Source of the DNA: Branchiostoma floridae
Lineage: Eukaryota > Chordata > Leptocardii > Amphioxiformes > Branchiostomatidae
Length of the DNA: 64,000 bases
Assembly: GCF_000003815.2 (NCBI RefSeq)
Contig: NC_049982.1
Location: 14,607,931 to 14,671,930 of the forward strand
Direction of reading: 5' to 3'
Notes under the pieces: generated by a model
What the model saw: only the letters and a program-made list of their open reading frames with translations
The model's database searches: none
What the model was told of the DNA's origin: nothing
Shown here: positions 22,843 to 34,033 of the stretch, piece by piece
Position numbering within the stretch: position 1 is the first letter of the stretch
How the letters are laid out: the number at the start of each line of letters is the position of its first letter
Program-made: the position numbers and the translations under genes

Positions 22843-23413
22843 TTTTATTCCCGCAAGCAATTGTTCAACGTTGTTCTTTGTTCACATGAAAAGGTGTAAA
22901 ATACTATCTTTTAGTCGATACGTTACTGAACCTGACAAACAAGAAGCGCTCCTGACATCTTACAAGCCACCACTAGGACCGAACAAAAACTTGTCTTTTT
23001 TGTTTGCTCCTATCCACCACAACTGCAGCAAAACAAGGGTTAGTGACATGTCACGTGATCTATAGTTGATGTAATTGCAAATCCAACTCCTCCATAAACC
23101 CCTTGACGAGCCCTCCGCTAGAAAAGCCGCTGAACACTTCACAGAGAGCAGAGCTGACGTTCCGAACAACACAAACAGGTACGTGGGTGTGTGGGTGTAT
23201 ATGTGTGTGCATGTGTGGCTTTGTGTTGTTGCCAGCTAATTATACTACAGGTGAGATACAGCTAGTTAAGTCAGACTATCCTGCCCGCATATGTCTGGTG
23301 AGTTGAATAGCAGTCTGTGTTTGGAGACCACTGTTAGTAACGTTACCCTATGAACTGAACCATGTTCTCGAAGTACGGTCGGCTTGCGTCGCTCCTTGTA
23401 TCGCGTTACTCAC
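22843..23413. other. Noncoding stretch, nothing recognised
   Basis: Short open frames on both strands lack support. Confidence 0.4.
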
Positions 23414-23416
23414 TAA

Positions 23417-23662
23417 AGGCCCCCTCTCACTTGACGTGCGGCACGCTTGCGGCATTGCTGCGTTCGGAAGATGCTCAACGAATTTCAGAGATAAAGAACG
23501 AATTTTCTTACTTGTTGTGTATTTTGTGGTCTTCTATGTCACACTTTTACGTATTGCGCAATATCTGAATTATAACAAATCGGAGAAAATAACAAAACAG
23601 TACCGCAGTGAACGAACGCAGCAATGCCGCAAACGTGCCGCACGTCAAGTGAGAGGGGGCCT
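23417..23662. mobile_element. TAA-flanked MITE with 50-bp inverted repeats
   Basis: AGGCCCCCTCTCACTTGACG...GCGGCATTGCTGCGTTCG at 23417-23466 is repeated inversely at about 23612-23662, nearly perfectly. TAA lies on both sides (23414-23416 and 23663-23665). It is 246 bp and has no coding capacity of its own. The AGGCCCCC terminus and TAA duplication match the 20941-21185 element, though the interiors differ. Confidence 0.88.
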
Positions 23663-23665
23663 TAA

Positions 23666-24440
23666 GGAATAGGCTGGAAATGCCAGGATGTTTATGGAAA
23701 CCGAATAGGAGGTGCTATTATGACCGCCGCTATTTTCCACTGATAGTTCTTTTTGGATAATCGAGATTGACCTTTCAGTGGGACTTGATACGTAGTTGAT
23801 AAGGTTGACGTACGTTTCAACCTCTATACCTGATATCTGGGTCGATACTCAATTCTGCAGGACTCGTTTCCTGGAAGAATATCCGCCTTCATTACCCGTA
23901 CCAGACTGGAGAGAATTAGTAATCCCTCAAGTTTAGAAAGTATGTACAGCAGCCAGAACATGCCTGAAATGTTTGTTATCCATGTGGTGGATGTAGTTGA
24001 CGTATGTTCTTCATTCTCTGAACGGTGCCTTTAGGCTCGATATCTAATTTCAAGCCACTCTTGTGCTTTTCTTGGCGGGATTTCCTCTCCCGATGCGTAA
24101 ACCCGGCTAGATACAGGTGGACATTCCTCTTATGACAAGTTCCAGGTTGCACAGATCATTTCTCAAACTTAACCTATGAGTTGAATATTGTTGACGTAAA
24201 GCCTTCACATCTTAAACGGTGTATTTGGGTCGATAGCTAATTCCGACGGGCTCACACACTTCTGTTGGCAGATATCCTCATACATTACACGCCATCCCCC
24301 CTGGCAGGTTTCACACCATTATCGTGCAGACGGAACATGTGCTATGGGTGTGAAATTTCCGCGATATTGAGGGGCAAAAAGCAAAACAATCGTGGCTGCA
24401 CTGACCTGCAGTAGGTCACTTTTGTGGGGAAGATTCGGGT
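23666..24440. other. Noncoding stretch, nothing recognised
   Basis: No repeat or coding signal is recognised. Confidence 0.4.
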
Positions 24441-24456
24441 TTTGTTTTACAAACTA

Positions 24457-24476
24457 CAACCAATGGGTGACGTCAA
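24457..24476 (+). promoter_or_regulatory. CCAAT plus CRE cluster
   Basis: CAACCAATGGGTGACGTCAAGG contains a CCAAT box three bases before a perfect CRE palindrome (TGACGTCA). It is followed by a GC-richer segment with an ATG at about 24498 opening a 23-codon frame (MQARETAVCVVPWY...) that has a donor-like CAG|GTGATG near its end. It is suggestive of a promoter and first exon, no more. Confidence 0.25.
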
Positions 24477-24529
24477 GGAGCAGAAGTTACGTCCCCATGC
24501 AGGCGCGCGAGACGGCTGTTTGTGTAGTG

Positions 24530-25908
24530 CCCTGGTACGTGTCTTTTAAAGGCCCGGTTTACAGGTGATGAGAGGAATACCTGGGAGTCTGCTGGCTCCT
24601 AGTTAAGCACCATCCGTCAGTAAACGTTGAACAGGTGTTGACTAACACGGAAGTCCGGACTTACATGGAGGGCGGCCAGAATGCCAGCGGAAGTTTTGAC
24701 AACAGTACTGGTTGACGTTTGACAAGAAGTCATTGAGCTTGACAAGTTCAGATGCCTTCAACAGGCACTTTTGTGATTTAGATAAACGAACCGTAGCAAA
24801 AAAGGGCAAGGCGTCAGCTCATTTATGGAGATTTACGTGAGTAAACATAAACATAACTGTCACGGAAAAATTACATTTCACTTTATAAATTTACCATCTT
24901 GGTGGGGTTTTTACAATTCAGTCGATGGTTGTCATGTGCCAATGCTTGCATGGTTATCTGTTAAAACTTACACACAAAGAAATCATCATTTGTGCGGCGG
25001 TTAGTTTGGTGGAACGACCTGTAACGCGTGGCAGGACATGTCTTCGTACGTCCGCCATTCACTGATTCTTAATTTTGAAGCTTAACAAACCGACCGGCCG
25101 GACATAAGCATCCTTCTTCGTTAGCTACAAGGCACAATGTACGATTTGTCGAGTGTCCGGAACAGTGTGGATTAGCCTGCAGACATCATTACGTCTTACC
25201 TTCTTTGTGTTCCACTGTAGTAATGAGCATCGTTAAGGTTAAGAGACTGAACAGAAAAAGAAAAATTGTTTTCGACAGGAGAAGTACAAAATCAAACTCA
25301 TCTAATCACTACTGTAACAGCAAAAAATTCAATTCTGCTAAACATATATAGATACGAAACATGGCACATTCAATGGTAGGTCAATAATAAATAACGTGTA
25401 ATACATTGCGTAGATTACAATGGGCATCCTTCATTACGTCAGAAATGTCCCTCCGACACCAGGGAGCTCCTGCTACCTTGTAGCAAGTCTCCGCAGACTT
25501 CGTTCTTTACCGATCTTCTGCTCAAAGTAGTGTGCATTCAATTCCGTTATCGTTACTCTATCCGGTAGCAACTGTCGTCTGTGTTTGAGACAATCACTGT
25601 GGTGTGTTTGACCTCGGGCTGGGTTGTCTCAAGGTGAGAGAAAAACACGCCGTTCCTGCGTGCTGTCTGTGTGAGGGTGTACCTTGTGAGTCTGTGTGGA
25701 GATGGTAACGTTTATCTGTGTAACTGTGTGGACACAAGAGGCAGTCAGAGCTAGAACAAACATGGAAGTGAAGAAAGAGGGAGGCAAGGATTAAGGGTTT
25801 GGGAGGGAGGGACGAAAATGCAATAAAGTAAAGACATGGAAAACAGTTGGAAAACTGAACAAGCAATGTTCATAGCTATTAGTTGTTTTCTCTTTTAGTC
25901 ACTTCCCC
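24530..25908. other. Noncoding stretch, nothing recognised
   Basis: No transposon ends, RNA gene or exon is recognised. Confidence 0.4.
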
Positions 25909-25917
25909 CAAAGTATG

Positions 25918-26086
25918 TACTCTCAAAGCAGAGGTTAGGCTCCGGCTGTTTTTACGGCATACTTTCGGCGTTTTTATCGGGCCGCGAGCGGGACATCAAC
26001 AAAACGGTACAAAATAGAAAGCCCGATAAAAACGGAAAAAAAACGTTTACAAAAACAGCAGGAGCCTAACCTCTGCTTGGAGAGTA
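25918..26086. mobile_element. 169-bp MITE with a perfect 9-bp target duplication
   Basis: The start TACTCTCAAAGCAGAGGTTA GGCTCC pairs with the inverse of the end (GGAGCCTAACCTCTGCTTGG AGAGTA), and CGTTTTTATCGGGC pairs with GCCCGATAAAAACG inside, so almost the whole unit folds. CAAAGTATG flanks both ends exactly (25909-25917 and 26087-26095). Nine-base duplications are typical of Mutator-like elements; the superfamily is inferred from that alone. Confidence 0.93.
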
Positions 26087-26095
26087 CAAAGTATG

Positions 26096-28589
26096 AGCTT
26101 TTTGTCCAAACTTTTACCATGAAGGCATATTTGAAAGAAGTTACGTAACTTTCTTGTCAGTTCCTATGAAATCAAAGACATGGCATACCACATATCAATT
26201 TGTATACATGAGCGGTTAGGATATCAATGCAATCATCCTGCTACAGCCCGCTGGACTCCAATAGAATAGCGCCCCACAGGTGCTTCTGTTCAGTAGTACC
26301 AGTGGCACATCAAAATACACAAGGCGTTTTTGTGATCCGTCTGCTGTTTTGCTCTCACTCAGCTCATCATTAGTAGAGCGATGAAAATTCCCTGTGACCA
26401 GTTTAAAATGGTTGTCCGATATGGGTGAGGAATGGACGAAGTACAATCACTGCCCGGTATGTGTTATTATATATACATTTTGTACATGTGTGGATGTTTG
26501 AGGATTATATAGGTCCGATTCTGGAAACCTCCACCTAGGGAACGTCAATGGTATATACCGTTATTAAGTTTACCAATTACTTCGGGAATTTCATCACGCA
26601 CGTGCTCAACACTTCAACAGAGTATAGAAAGTTCGCATGATTAAAGCCATGTCTGCATATGTTTTTTATCTATACGTATGTATGTATGTATGTCATTATG
26701 TTGTATCATGTTAATATATATATTCATACCTAAAGTAAAGAATAAATGAACGAATGAAATTGAAATAGTCAAATGGCCATCATATTGCACTGCATCTGCG
26801 TTATATGTGTAAAACCAGTGGCGACAATGTGTTGTTATCAAATTGTTTATATAAATATAAATGCAGTAGCTTTTAGAGGATGCCTTCAGGTAACATGGAT
26901 ACGGGCCTTAACTGGCATTATCCGTTTCTTGTAACGTAGCGTTTCCAATCCCAGGAGCTTTGTGTAACATTTCTGTTGTCATCAGTATTTCACTGTGAAG
27001 CGGGTGTGTTGAAAACTACAGAACGATTGAAGGATAACAGGACATATTTTGCTGATATTGAGAATCATGTGCGAACATCGGCATGTCTGTGTGCGGAGGG
27101 TCTGGGGAGGATCTGCTATCGGCTGGCGGCTGGCGGCGCCCGGGGGAGAGTGTCTCTCAAGGTCTGACCTCCTTTCCTGGCCTGCCTGCTGTATAGGATT
27201 TCAAATCAGCCTTATGATGGGACCACCGTGTACATCTCGTAATGACCTGGCAATAGCAATGCAACATGAAACTAAGCCCTTGGAGTCTGAATTTGTCTGA
27301 GCTGAGGGAGTCTCCAGGGAACACATATGTACATTAGGAAAAAAAACGTCTATGAAAAAAAACTTGAGCTCACAGAAAGAAAGTTGATAGGAAAATGTCG
27401 GAATATTGGTCCAAAATGTTCAATCAGAGATAATACACTGTGAATACATGCACAAAGAGGTTCTGAGGGTCACATATGATATTACTGTTCTTGTATTGGG
27501 GGACCTTTGACAGAACTTTGACAGGTAGCAGTTGCTGAGGTTGAAAAAGTTGCCATTTGGCAGTGGCCTGTGCGACAGAAATTGACCATACGCTTGTCCA
27601 GCTCGCTACCTACCAATAGCAAGTTTCTCTAAGTGTCTTATCCTGCATTTCTCTTTCATTGAAGTGGGTTTTCTTTTGCAAATAAGGTAAATTCAAAAGG
27701 CTTCTTACAATTAAGTCAGACAGATGCTTAGCTGGTGACTTTGCACCCTACTGGAATGTAAGATAATTGGCTTTACCTACTTGTGAATTCAATTACACAA
27801 GAAGTCACGTCCTCTCACGTTTCGTTCCATGAAAGTGATTAAATTTTTTTTTAAATGCTGTGTATCATTTGATACTGTCCTAATCACCTTTGAAGAAGAA
27901 GGCCCTTAGCTGAGGACCGTACTGGAGTTCCTGTGCCCTGTATGTTAAGACATAGGCTCACAGCCTTCATTGATGTGAGTGCCCAGCTCATATACACAGC
28001 AGAAACGCTCAGTCCAATTACAGAATGGCTTCGGGTAGTATTCTCCTCACGCTGGTCGCTCTTGCGCGGTTTTGTTAAATTCTGCGTGTGTAGGCGTTCA
28101 ACATGGAAGCAAAACTTTCTGAATAGGAAATCGAAATGATGTGTCTGCTGTGGCTTGTAGGTTGTAGAAACGTTTTCATTAAATCATTTTGCACTTCAGG
28201 ATGTAATGATGAAAAGATGTCTTCACTGCAGCTATAGATTATCGTGGATGGAGCATAATCACTACTATATCTTATAATAGATATCCATAAAACCTGGGGA
28301 TATATCAGGAGCTCACAACGTCCGTCAGCACTTACTTCACGAACGAGGGACACGGACATGGATGGGTCAGCATCAAGCATGTTCTCAACGTTTTCTTACC
28401 AGAAGGTACATCTTCAGAAATAAGGGACAGAGTCTTTAAAAAAACTCTTGCTAAAGGATTTTCAACCCCATAAAAAACATTCACCAACTGAAAACTAGCT
28501 ATATTTGATTGCCTCCTTCTTGACGTATGTGAAGAATCTTGAGGTATACATATATAAGGACATCTTGGGACGACGCTGTGACCAAGCGG
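26096..28589. other. Noncoding stretch with a small (TATG)n run
   Basis: A (TATG)n microsatellite is at about 26675-26692. At 28335-28380 on the minus strand an ATG frame of 15 codons (MLDADPSMSVSLVRE) runs into a perfect-looking donor GAA|GTAAGT, with no upstream or downstream partner. Nothing else is recognised. Confidence 0.35.
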
Positions 28590-28781
28590 TCGAATAGACA
28601 GAGCGCTCAGCGAATTTAATTGATGGAATTCAAAAAAAGCCTTTTAACGCTTTGTATGTTTTAGTGTCGTTTCAGTCATATTTTTACATTTTGCATGATA
28701 TTCCACGTCAAAGGTTACACAAATCCAATAATGTTTGCGCCTCGCAGTGAGGTCACATCGCCGCAAAGTGAAGTGGGGGCT
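28590..28781. mobile_element. Partial copy of TAA-flanked MITE family 2 (inverse)
   Basis: Read on the minus strand it starts TAA|AGCCCCCACTTCAC (right border at 28781, TTA at 28782-28784) and continues GGCGATGTGACCTC, ATATCATGCAAAATGTAAAA and ACAAAGCGTTAAAAGGC, matching 20941-21100. The other end is not recognisable, so the copy is truncated or degraded. Confidence 0.6.
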
Positions 28782-28784
28782 TTA

Positions 28785-31079
28785 GCAGACACGTGCGGTG
28801 GTTTATACGAACTCCTTGGTACTGGCGTTCCCTGGTGTTGGTGTTCCCATGGTTGTGTTTAGGCAGGACTCATGCCAATGGTCGATGTCCGGGAGATTTT
28901 GGAGCAGGCATCCTGGTGTGCGCGTGAGCAGACCTCCGCCTGAGCGATCTCCTGCCGCCAGCCAGGATCAGCCGCTGATGGATCATGTGTAGTCATCACA
29001 ACTAGGCCCTAGGGAGCGCCAGGCGAGCAGTTGGTGTTTGTCGGCCCGATGGGCGTGAAGTGGGCCCTGTGTAGATCATCATTAAGTTAAAAGCGTATGG
29101 CAAAACAACTGTTGCTTCCTATCGATGTATCATAGTCTTATGTTCATATCCGTGCATGCTTCAATGTATTTAATATCGTGACATTTCTTGAACCATTGAG
29201 CTACCCAACTATCAGACATAAAACCACCACTCATGAAACAAAAAAGCCATAGTCACACATACCACAGGTGTTGTGACCATATCAAAAAGAACGATGGTCA
29301 TGGTGGTTGTGGCCATAAACATCTCCACAAATTCAACAACGCATTCATCAATTGACTTATCATACGTCTAGGACACAAATCTCTAGTTATCTTTTTTTTT
29401 ATTCGTTGTCCAGTCCAACCCTTTGGATTGGTAAATATATCATAAGATTAATGCTAAGATCTTGGCTTACTCGGTAATCCCTGTAATCTGTTTGCATGTC
29501 CTCCAAGGATAAGACTCTTGGCTAATTTCTGTTTGATCAAGACAAGTCACACCCCGGAGCGCTGCTGTTGGTTTCACACTGCTGATGGACCCCCCTTAAG
29601 ATCTACTGTTTTACCTTTGTGCCTTCAGAAACAGGTCATTAGGGCTTTAAACAAACTACAGCCCCAGCCTCACAAGCTTACCTTACAAAATAGGTCATGA
29701 GATCGCTGGGCCTCTTTGCAATCGTATGCTCAACACGTTTGATTGGGAGAGTATCGTGCCTTGAAGACGACACCTCATTATCTCTTGGGAACACCTGCGA
29801 CCTACATTTGTCACTTGATCACCAAGGAATTCTTTGGTTATAAAAAGGCGCATGCTTACTCGTATGTTCTAGAGGTGATTTTGGTGATGTCGCCTAGCTC
29901 AAAACGCGTTTTTCAATGTTCAATCTGTGTCAAAAGTAAATTGTATTGCTGAAATGTCGGTCGTTTGTTTGAGAGTTATTTCAAATCCCCTGAATTGAAC
30001 CACCTCTGCAATGTGCGATGTTTCACAAGGTACCCCGGTGCTCTGTTCTGTAATGTACACAGTTTGCAATGTACACAGTATGTTTGTAGAATATTTACCA
30101 CGTTGCCTGGTGTAAAGCTGAACGTATGCAACAAGCGAAGCGTCTCTGTATACCGCGTGCGCTGGTGCGTGAACACCTGGCTTACATGGATTCACTTGAA
30201 CGTGTAATAAGACAATACAGCGACGCGCGAGAAGATCTTGATCATACATAATCCTTTCTAGAGTATTGTTATTCAATACTATCAAGTGATTTGTATAAAG
30301 AATGGCTAGACGTTAGAAACCCTTACAATGATTGTAAAAGCCCATTCTCTAGCCTTACCCTTACTGCTCTTGTGTTAGGTAGATTAGAACCGTAGTTATA
30401 TATCGGTAAAAGTCATACTTTGTACCGTGTACGCTGGATAAAGTTTTCTGTATAAGTTTAAGGTGATGATATGAGGCACCGTGAGTGTCAAAATATATGA
30501 ATGCATGGTGCCCAACAAATATTCACTTATTGTTTTACAATGTTTATTTTACAAAAACGAGTACTATAGAATAGTATAAACATAACGATGTGAACAGGTA
30601 GATAGTTTCCTCCATAACGTTACATCATTACAAGGCTTGTTGTCCAGTAGCGTTCAAAATCTTTTCGGTGAGAACCCGGGATCAGCTACATTGTGCTCCC
30701 ACGGAACGCCTCAGTTCCGCGTTTCTGCCGATACATTCAAACTAAAAGCGCTCCTATGGCTAAGTGGTGGCTGAAGTGGTGAACTTAGCGCCAGGGAAGG
30801 CGTGTTTGGACATGGCCTATTGGAAAGTTATGAAAGAGCTTTCTCTCCGTCATTGTTTCCCAGCCATGCCATGTGGTAACCTGCGTAAACAAAGTGAGCA
30901 GAGTGTCAGATGTCTGTCGTTCTTTCTGTGCCACAAGTGCTTAGTCGCACATTAGGCCGCTACGTTCACATCATAGAGAGGTAAGGGGGAGGGGGGCGTT
31001 ACTACCACAGAAAAGCGCACTCTCGAAATAATTTGCACTTTTACGTCGATGAAGGTTAGACATCCAGGTAATAAGATAT
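28785..31079. other. Noncoding stretch, nothing recognised
   Basis: Overlapping unsupported open frames lie at 29920-30285 on both strands. No transposon ends are recognised. Confidence 0.4.
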
Positions 31080-31478
31080 GCTTCGTCCTCCCTTTTACCA
31101 TAACTTTAATGATGTAATCTGTATATTTGTTGCATTTTGTCTGACCTTTACCCCTCTTTCCTCATGTCCTCAATGGAAAACGGCCTGCAGACTGATTTGA
31201 GCCTCTCATGAATAAAATTTAATGCATACGCAAAAAAAACAGCTACTCAAGCAACTGAATATGGTTTTTGAATTCCGTTTTCAAAATCATAACCAGTTGC
31301 TTATCTAATGAGTAACTGTTTGTTGGTGTATTTGCACCTTTGTTTATCCATGAGAAGCTAAACATAGCCCACAGGTCGTTTTTTATTATGGTCATAAGGA
31401 AAGAGGGTTGCGGTCAGACAAAATACAACAAATATACAGATTACATCATTAAAGTAATGGTAAAAGTGAGGACCGAGC
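31080..31478. repeat. 400-bp near-palindrome (long hairpin)
   Basis: The left half (CTTTTACCATAACTTTAATGATGTAATCTGTATATTTGTTG...) is the inverse of the right half over nearly its full length. Matching blocks include TTTAATGATGTAATCTGTAT, ATTTTGTCTGACC, CCTCTTTCC, GCTTCTCATG/GCCTCTCATG and, near the centre, AGCAACTG...ATATGG/TTATG. Arms are about 190-200 bp with no real loop, centred near 31278. No target duplication is obvious. It may be a foldback MITE or an inverted duplication; a transcript would be double-stranded. Confidence 0.88.
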
Positions 31479-31628
31479 ATTACACTTTTTCGTAAGCTTG
31501 TAGCATCTTTGCGGCTAGCGTATTTTAGCCAAACCCACCAGGTCATCCCTAAAGTTTTTGATAAGTGTTTCGGGTACTTTTACGTGGAGATGCTTGACGC
31601 TCGAGGCTTCAGCAAATTACGTACCTAA

Positions 31629-31988
31629 GGCCATGTTGATTTGATTGTATGGATAGCAATTTGCGGTCAAAAAAGTTTTCGACCATGTTGTAAATCATAC
31701 AAAGCAGCTGCAAAATGAGCAAATATCTGCCGTCAATTGAAAATAATTTTAAAAAACGGAATGCCAAGGTCCAATTACCGAAGTAGAAAAATGAAGATGT
31801 GCAGAATAAAAAAGGAAGAATCTCTTGTTCGTTATACCATGCTCTGTGTGTTCGGCCATTTGTTCAATTCTTCTTGATCTCATAATGAATGTAACTTGTT
31901 TTGTTGCCAGACATATTTTTATTCGCAGGCTCGCACCAGTTTTGGGGTTCCCAGAGGATGTCATCCATATGATCATATCAACATGGCC
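31629..31988. mobile_element. Harbinger-like MITE, copy 2 (inverse)
   Basis: It starts GGCCATGTTGATTTGATTGT and ends ATCATATCAACATGGCC, with TAA at both borders (31626-31628 and 31989-31991). Read inversely, its right interior CTCTGGGAACCCCAAAACTG GTGCGAGCCTGCGAATA matches the left interior of 12208-12600. It is 360 bp and noncoding. Confidence 0.88.
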
Positions 31989-31991
31989 TAA

Positions 31992-32651
31992 ATAACACAC
32001 AATATGACGAGCTTTAACCTAACGTGTCTGTTTTGAGATTATGTCCCTGAGCTGTCCTGTGTAAATTCCGACATGTTGTAGCGCGTAGCTATGGTAACCA
32101 TATTGACAGGACCATACCGTGAGGCTCTCTGCTGCACATGTCCGGGGTAATGTTTCAGAGATTTAATACTTCCGTGTTGTTTACTGTGAAAGTAGACATG
32201 CTCGCTGGAGGCTTTTCTGGGTCAGTAAACTGTAGATTCAGTGGCTCTTCTGTTCAATCCCGGATAGAAGGTACCCGCTATACAGACCAACTACCTTTGT
32301 ATATCGCCTACAGTGCGGACCTCCATACCGGACAATCACAGACCTGATAGTAATTCTGTGACAGGAGGGGACGGTGCACAGTGATCTACGATGTCTATTC
32401 GCACATGGAACTGGAGTTTTGAGTGACAGACGACGTCACGGCAGGTGAATTTGCGCAGAGTCAGTGTGGTAGCAGAAGTTGTGTGTAGCTTTTGTCTGCT
32501 TCGAGTTTGTGCTACAATAACAAGCATATATCGGGCTCATAGTCAAACTCGGCTTAATCCGTAAGTTACTACGAAATCTAAGCCCATTACTTTCCAGGGC
32601 ATATTCCACTTTGATTTGAGTAAACGGACTAAAAGCTGGCCTTAGGACATT
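31992..32651. other. Noncoding stretch, nothing recognised
   Basis: Only short unsupported frames are present. Confidence 0.4.
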
Positions 32652-32655
32652 TTAA

Positions 32656-32847
32656 CCCTTAAACTGCCAAACCTGGATATATCCGGCACACATATACATG
32701 CCCTGTGTGCCGCGCCCGGATATATCCAGGACAGCGTATTCCCCTGAAGTAGCAGCTTTGCATGTTCGGGGGTTTCTTTTTGGAGGTCAGCGGCCAACCC
32801 TGGCACTTATAGCATATTATAGGGCTGAAACTCTGGTAGTTTAAGGG
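32656..32847. mobile_element. piggyBac-like MITE (TTAA-flanked)
   Basis: TTAA at 32652-32655 and 32848-32851 brackets the inverted termini CCCTTAAACTGCCA and GGTAGTTTAAGGG. TTAA duplications with CCC-starting ends are the piggyBac signature. The left half contains a second hairpin: CCTGGATATATCCGG CACACA and TGTGTGCCGCGCCCGGATATATCCAGG (about 32668-32731). It is 192 bp and noncoding. Confidence 0.87.
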
Positions 32848-32851
32848 TTAA

Positions 32852-33269
32852 AAGGAAGTCTTATGTTATGATAGTGTGCTCTGGGTTTGTTGATCAGGGG
32901 GTAGGAGTAGACACGAGAGTTATGTAATGACACGTCCTGTGCCGTCCTTGACAGGGCCTCTGTTACATTCGATCCACGTTGAGTCATGCTTCAAGAAGAG
33001 CAGTTTTCCTATCACAGGTTCGTTTACTTTAATAGACCAATGGAAGCGCGTGAATCAAGACGGATAGCCTCTATTACATAGTAGCCAGAGAGGCGGCGAA
33101 ATCCACTCATACTATGGACATATAGACAGGATTTCGAGCCGCTGGATTAGGTTAAATCCCTCTTCACCCGAAAACAGGAATGCGCCAGACCATACACATC
33201 TATCTGGACACAAACATGAAATGTCTACACTTATATGCACGTTTTGAAAAGAATATACATGGCTAGTTT
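32852..33269. other. Noncoding stretch, nothing recognised
   Basis: No feature is recognised. Confidence 0.4.
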
Positions 33270-33830
33270 TGCAGATCACTCGTTCTCATTGAAATGTCGA
33301 AAATGGCATTTTTTTGGTCGAAAAATAAATCGGCTTTATTTTCACTGAAAACTACTTGGTTGTTTGGGAAAATTCCTCTTTTAACCATAGCCAAAAATGG
33401 CAACTTATTATTTTCGGTCCCATTGGTAATGCATTACAGGGCATGTAACAAACGTTACCTGTAACGTTTGTTACAACAGTAGACTTTACCCTGTTTTCTT
33501 CGAAATGACTTACCATATTGACTACATCATTTAGGTATAAGTGAATGTCCCTAGGGACATTTGAAAAGTGGGCAGCTTTTTTACACCAGGTCAAATAGAA
33601 AGCCTAGACAGCATCGAACAATGGTAACGTTTGTTACAGTCATTTCCGTACAACATTTTGTTAAGCAAGGTGGGATACAAATGACAGTCAACAATCCTTT
33701 CTTGTTTCTTTAGAAAGCCAGAAAAACTGTACAGCGTCACAAAAACGGCCATTTCTAGTCGTATACGTGCATAATGTAACCGTGGCAACCATCGTACTAG
33801 TGGTGGTAACGTTTGTTACAGAATCTGGCG
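33270..33830. repeat. Dispersed repeat D, copy 1, with GTAACGTTTGTTAC motifs
   Basis: It matches the inverse of 51700-52435 over several blocks: TTCTCATTGAAATG, GGTCGAAAAATAAATC, TTTTAACCATAGCCAAAAA, GTCCCTAGGGAC, AAAGTGGGCAGCTTTTTT and GACAGCATCGAACAATGGTA. It carries the motif GTAACGTTTGTTAC or its inverse at about 33447, 33464, 33623 and 33807. No terminal repeats or coding frames are recognised. Confidence 0.8.
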
Positions 33831-33933
33831 ACAGGCATAAACCAACTCACACAGCCTCCAAGATCAGTGATAGTAGCGATCTGACGTGATCGGACAGAAG
33901 GCCTGGGTAGCTGGATGTATGCAAAAGGGCAAG

Positions 33934-34033
33934 NNNNNNNNNNNNNNNNNNNNNNNNNNNNNNNNNNNNNNNNNNNNNNNNNNNNNNNNNNNNNNNNNNN
34001 NNNNNNNNNNNNNNNNNNNNNNNNNNNNNNNNN
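33934..34033. other. Assembly gap (100 N)
   Basis: A run of 100 N, a conventional size for a gap of unknown length. Open frames drawn across it have no meaning. Confidence 1.
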
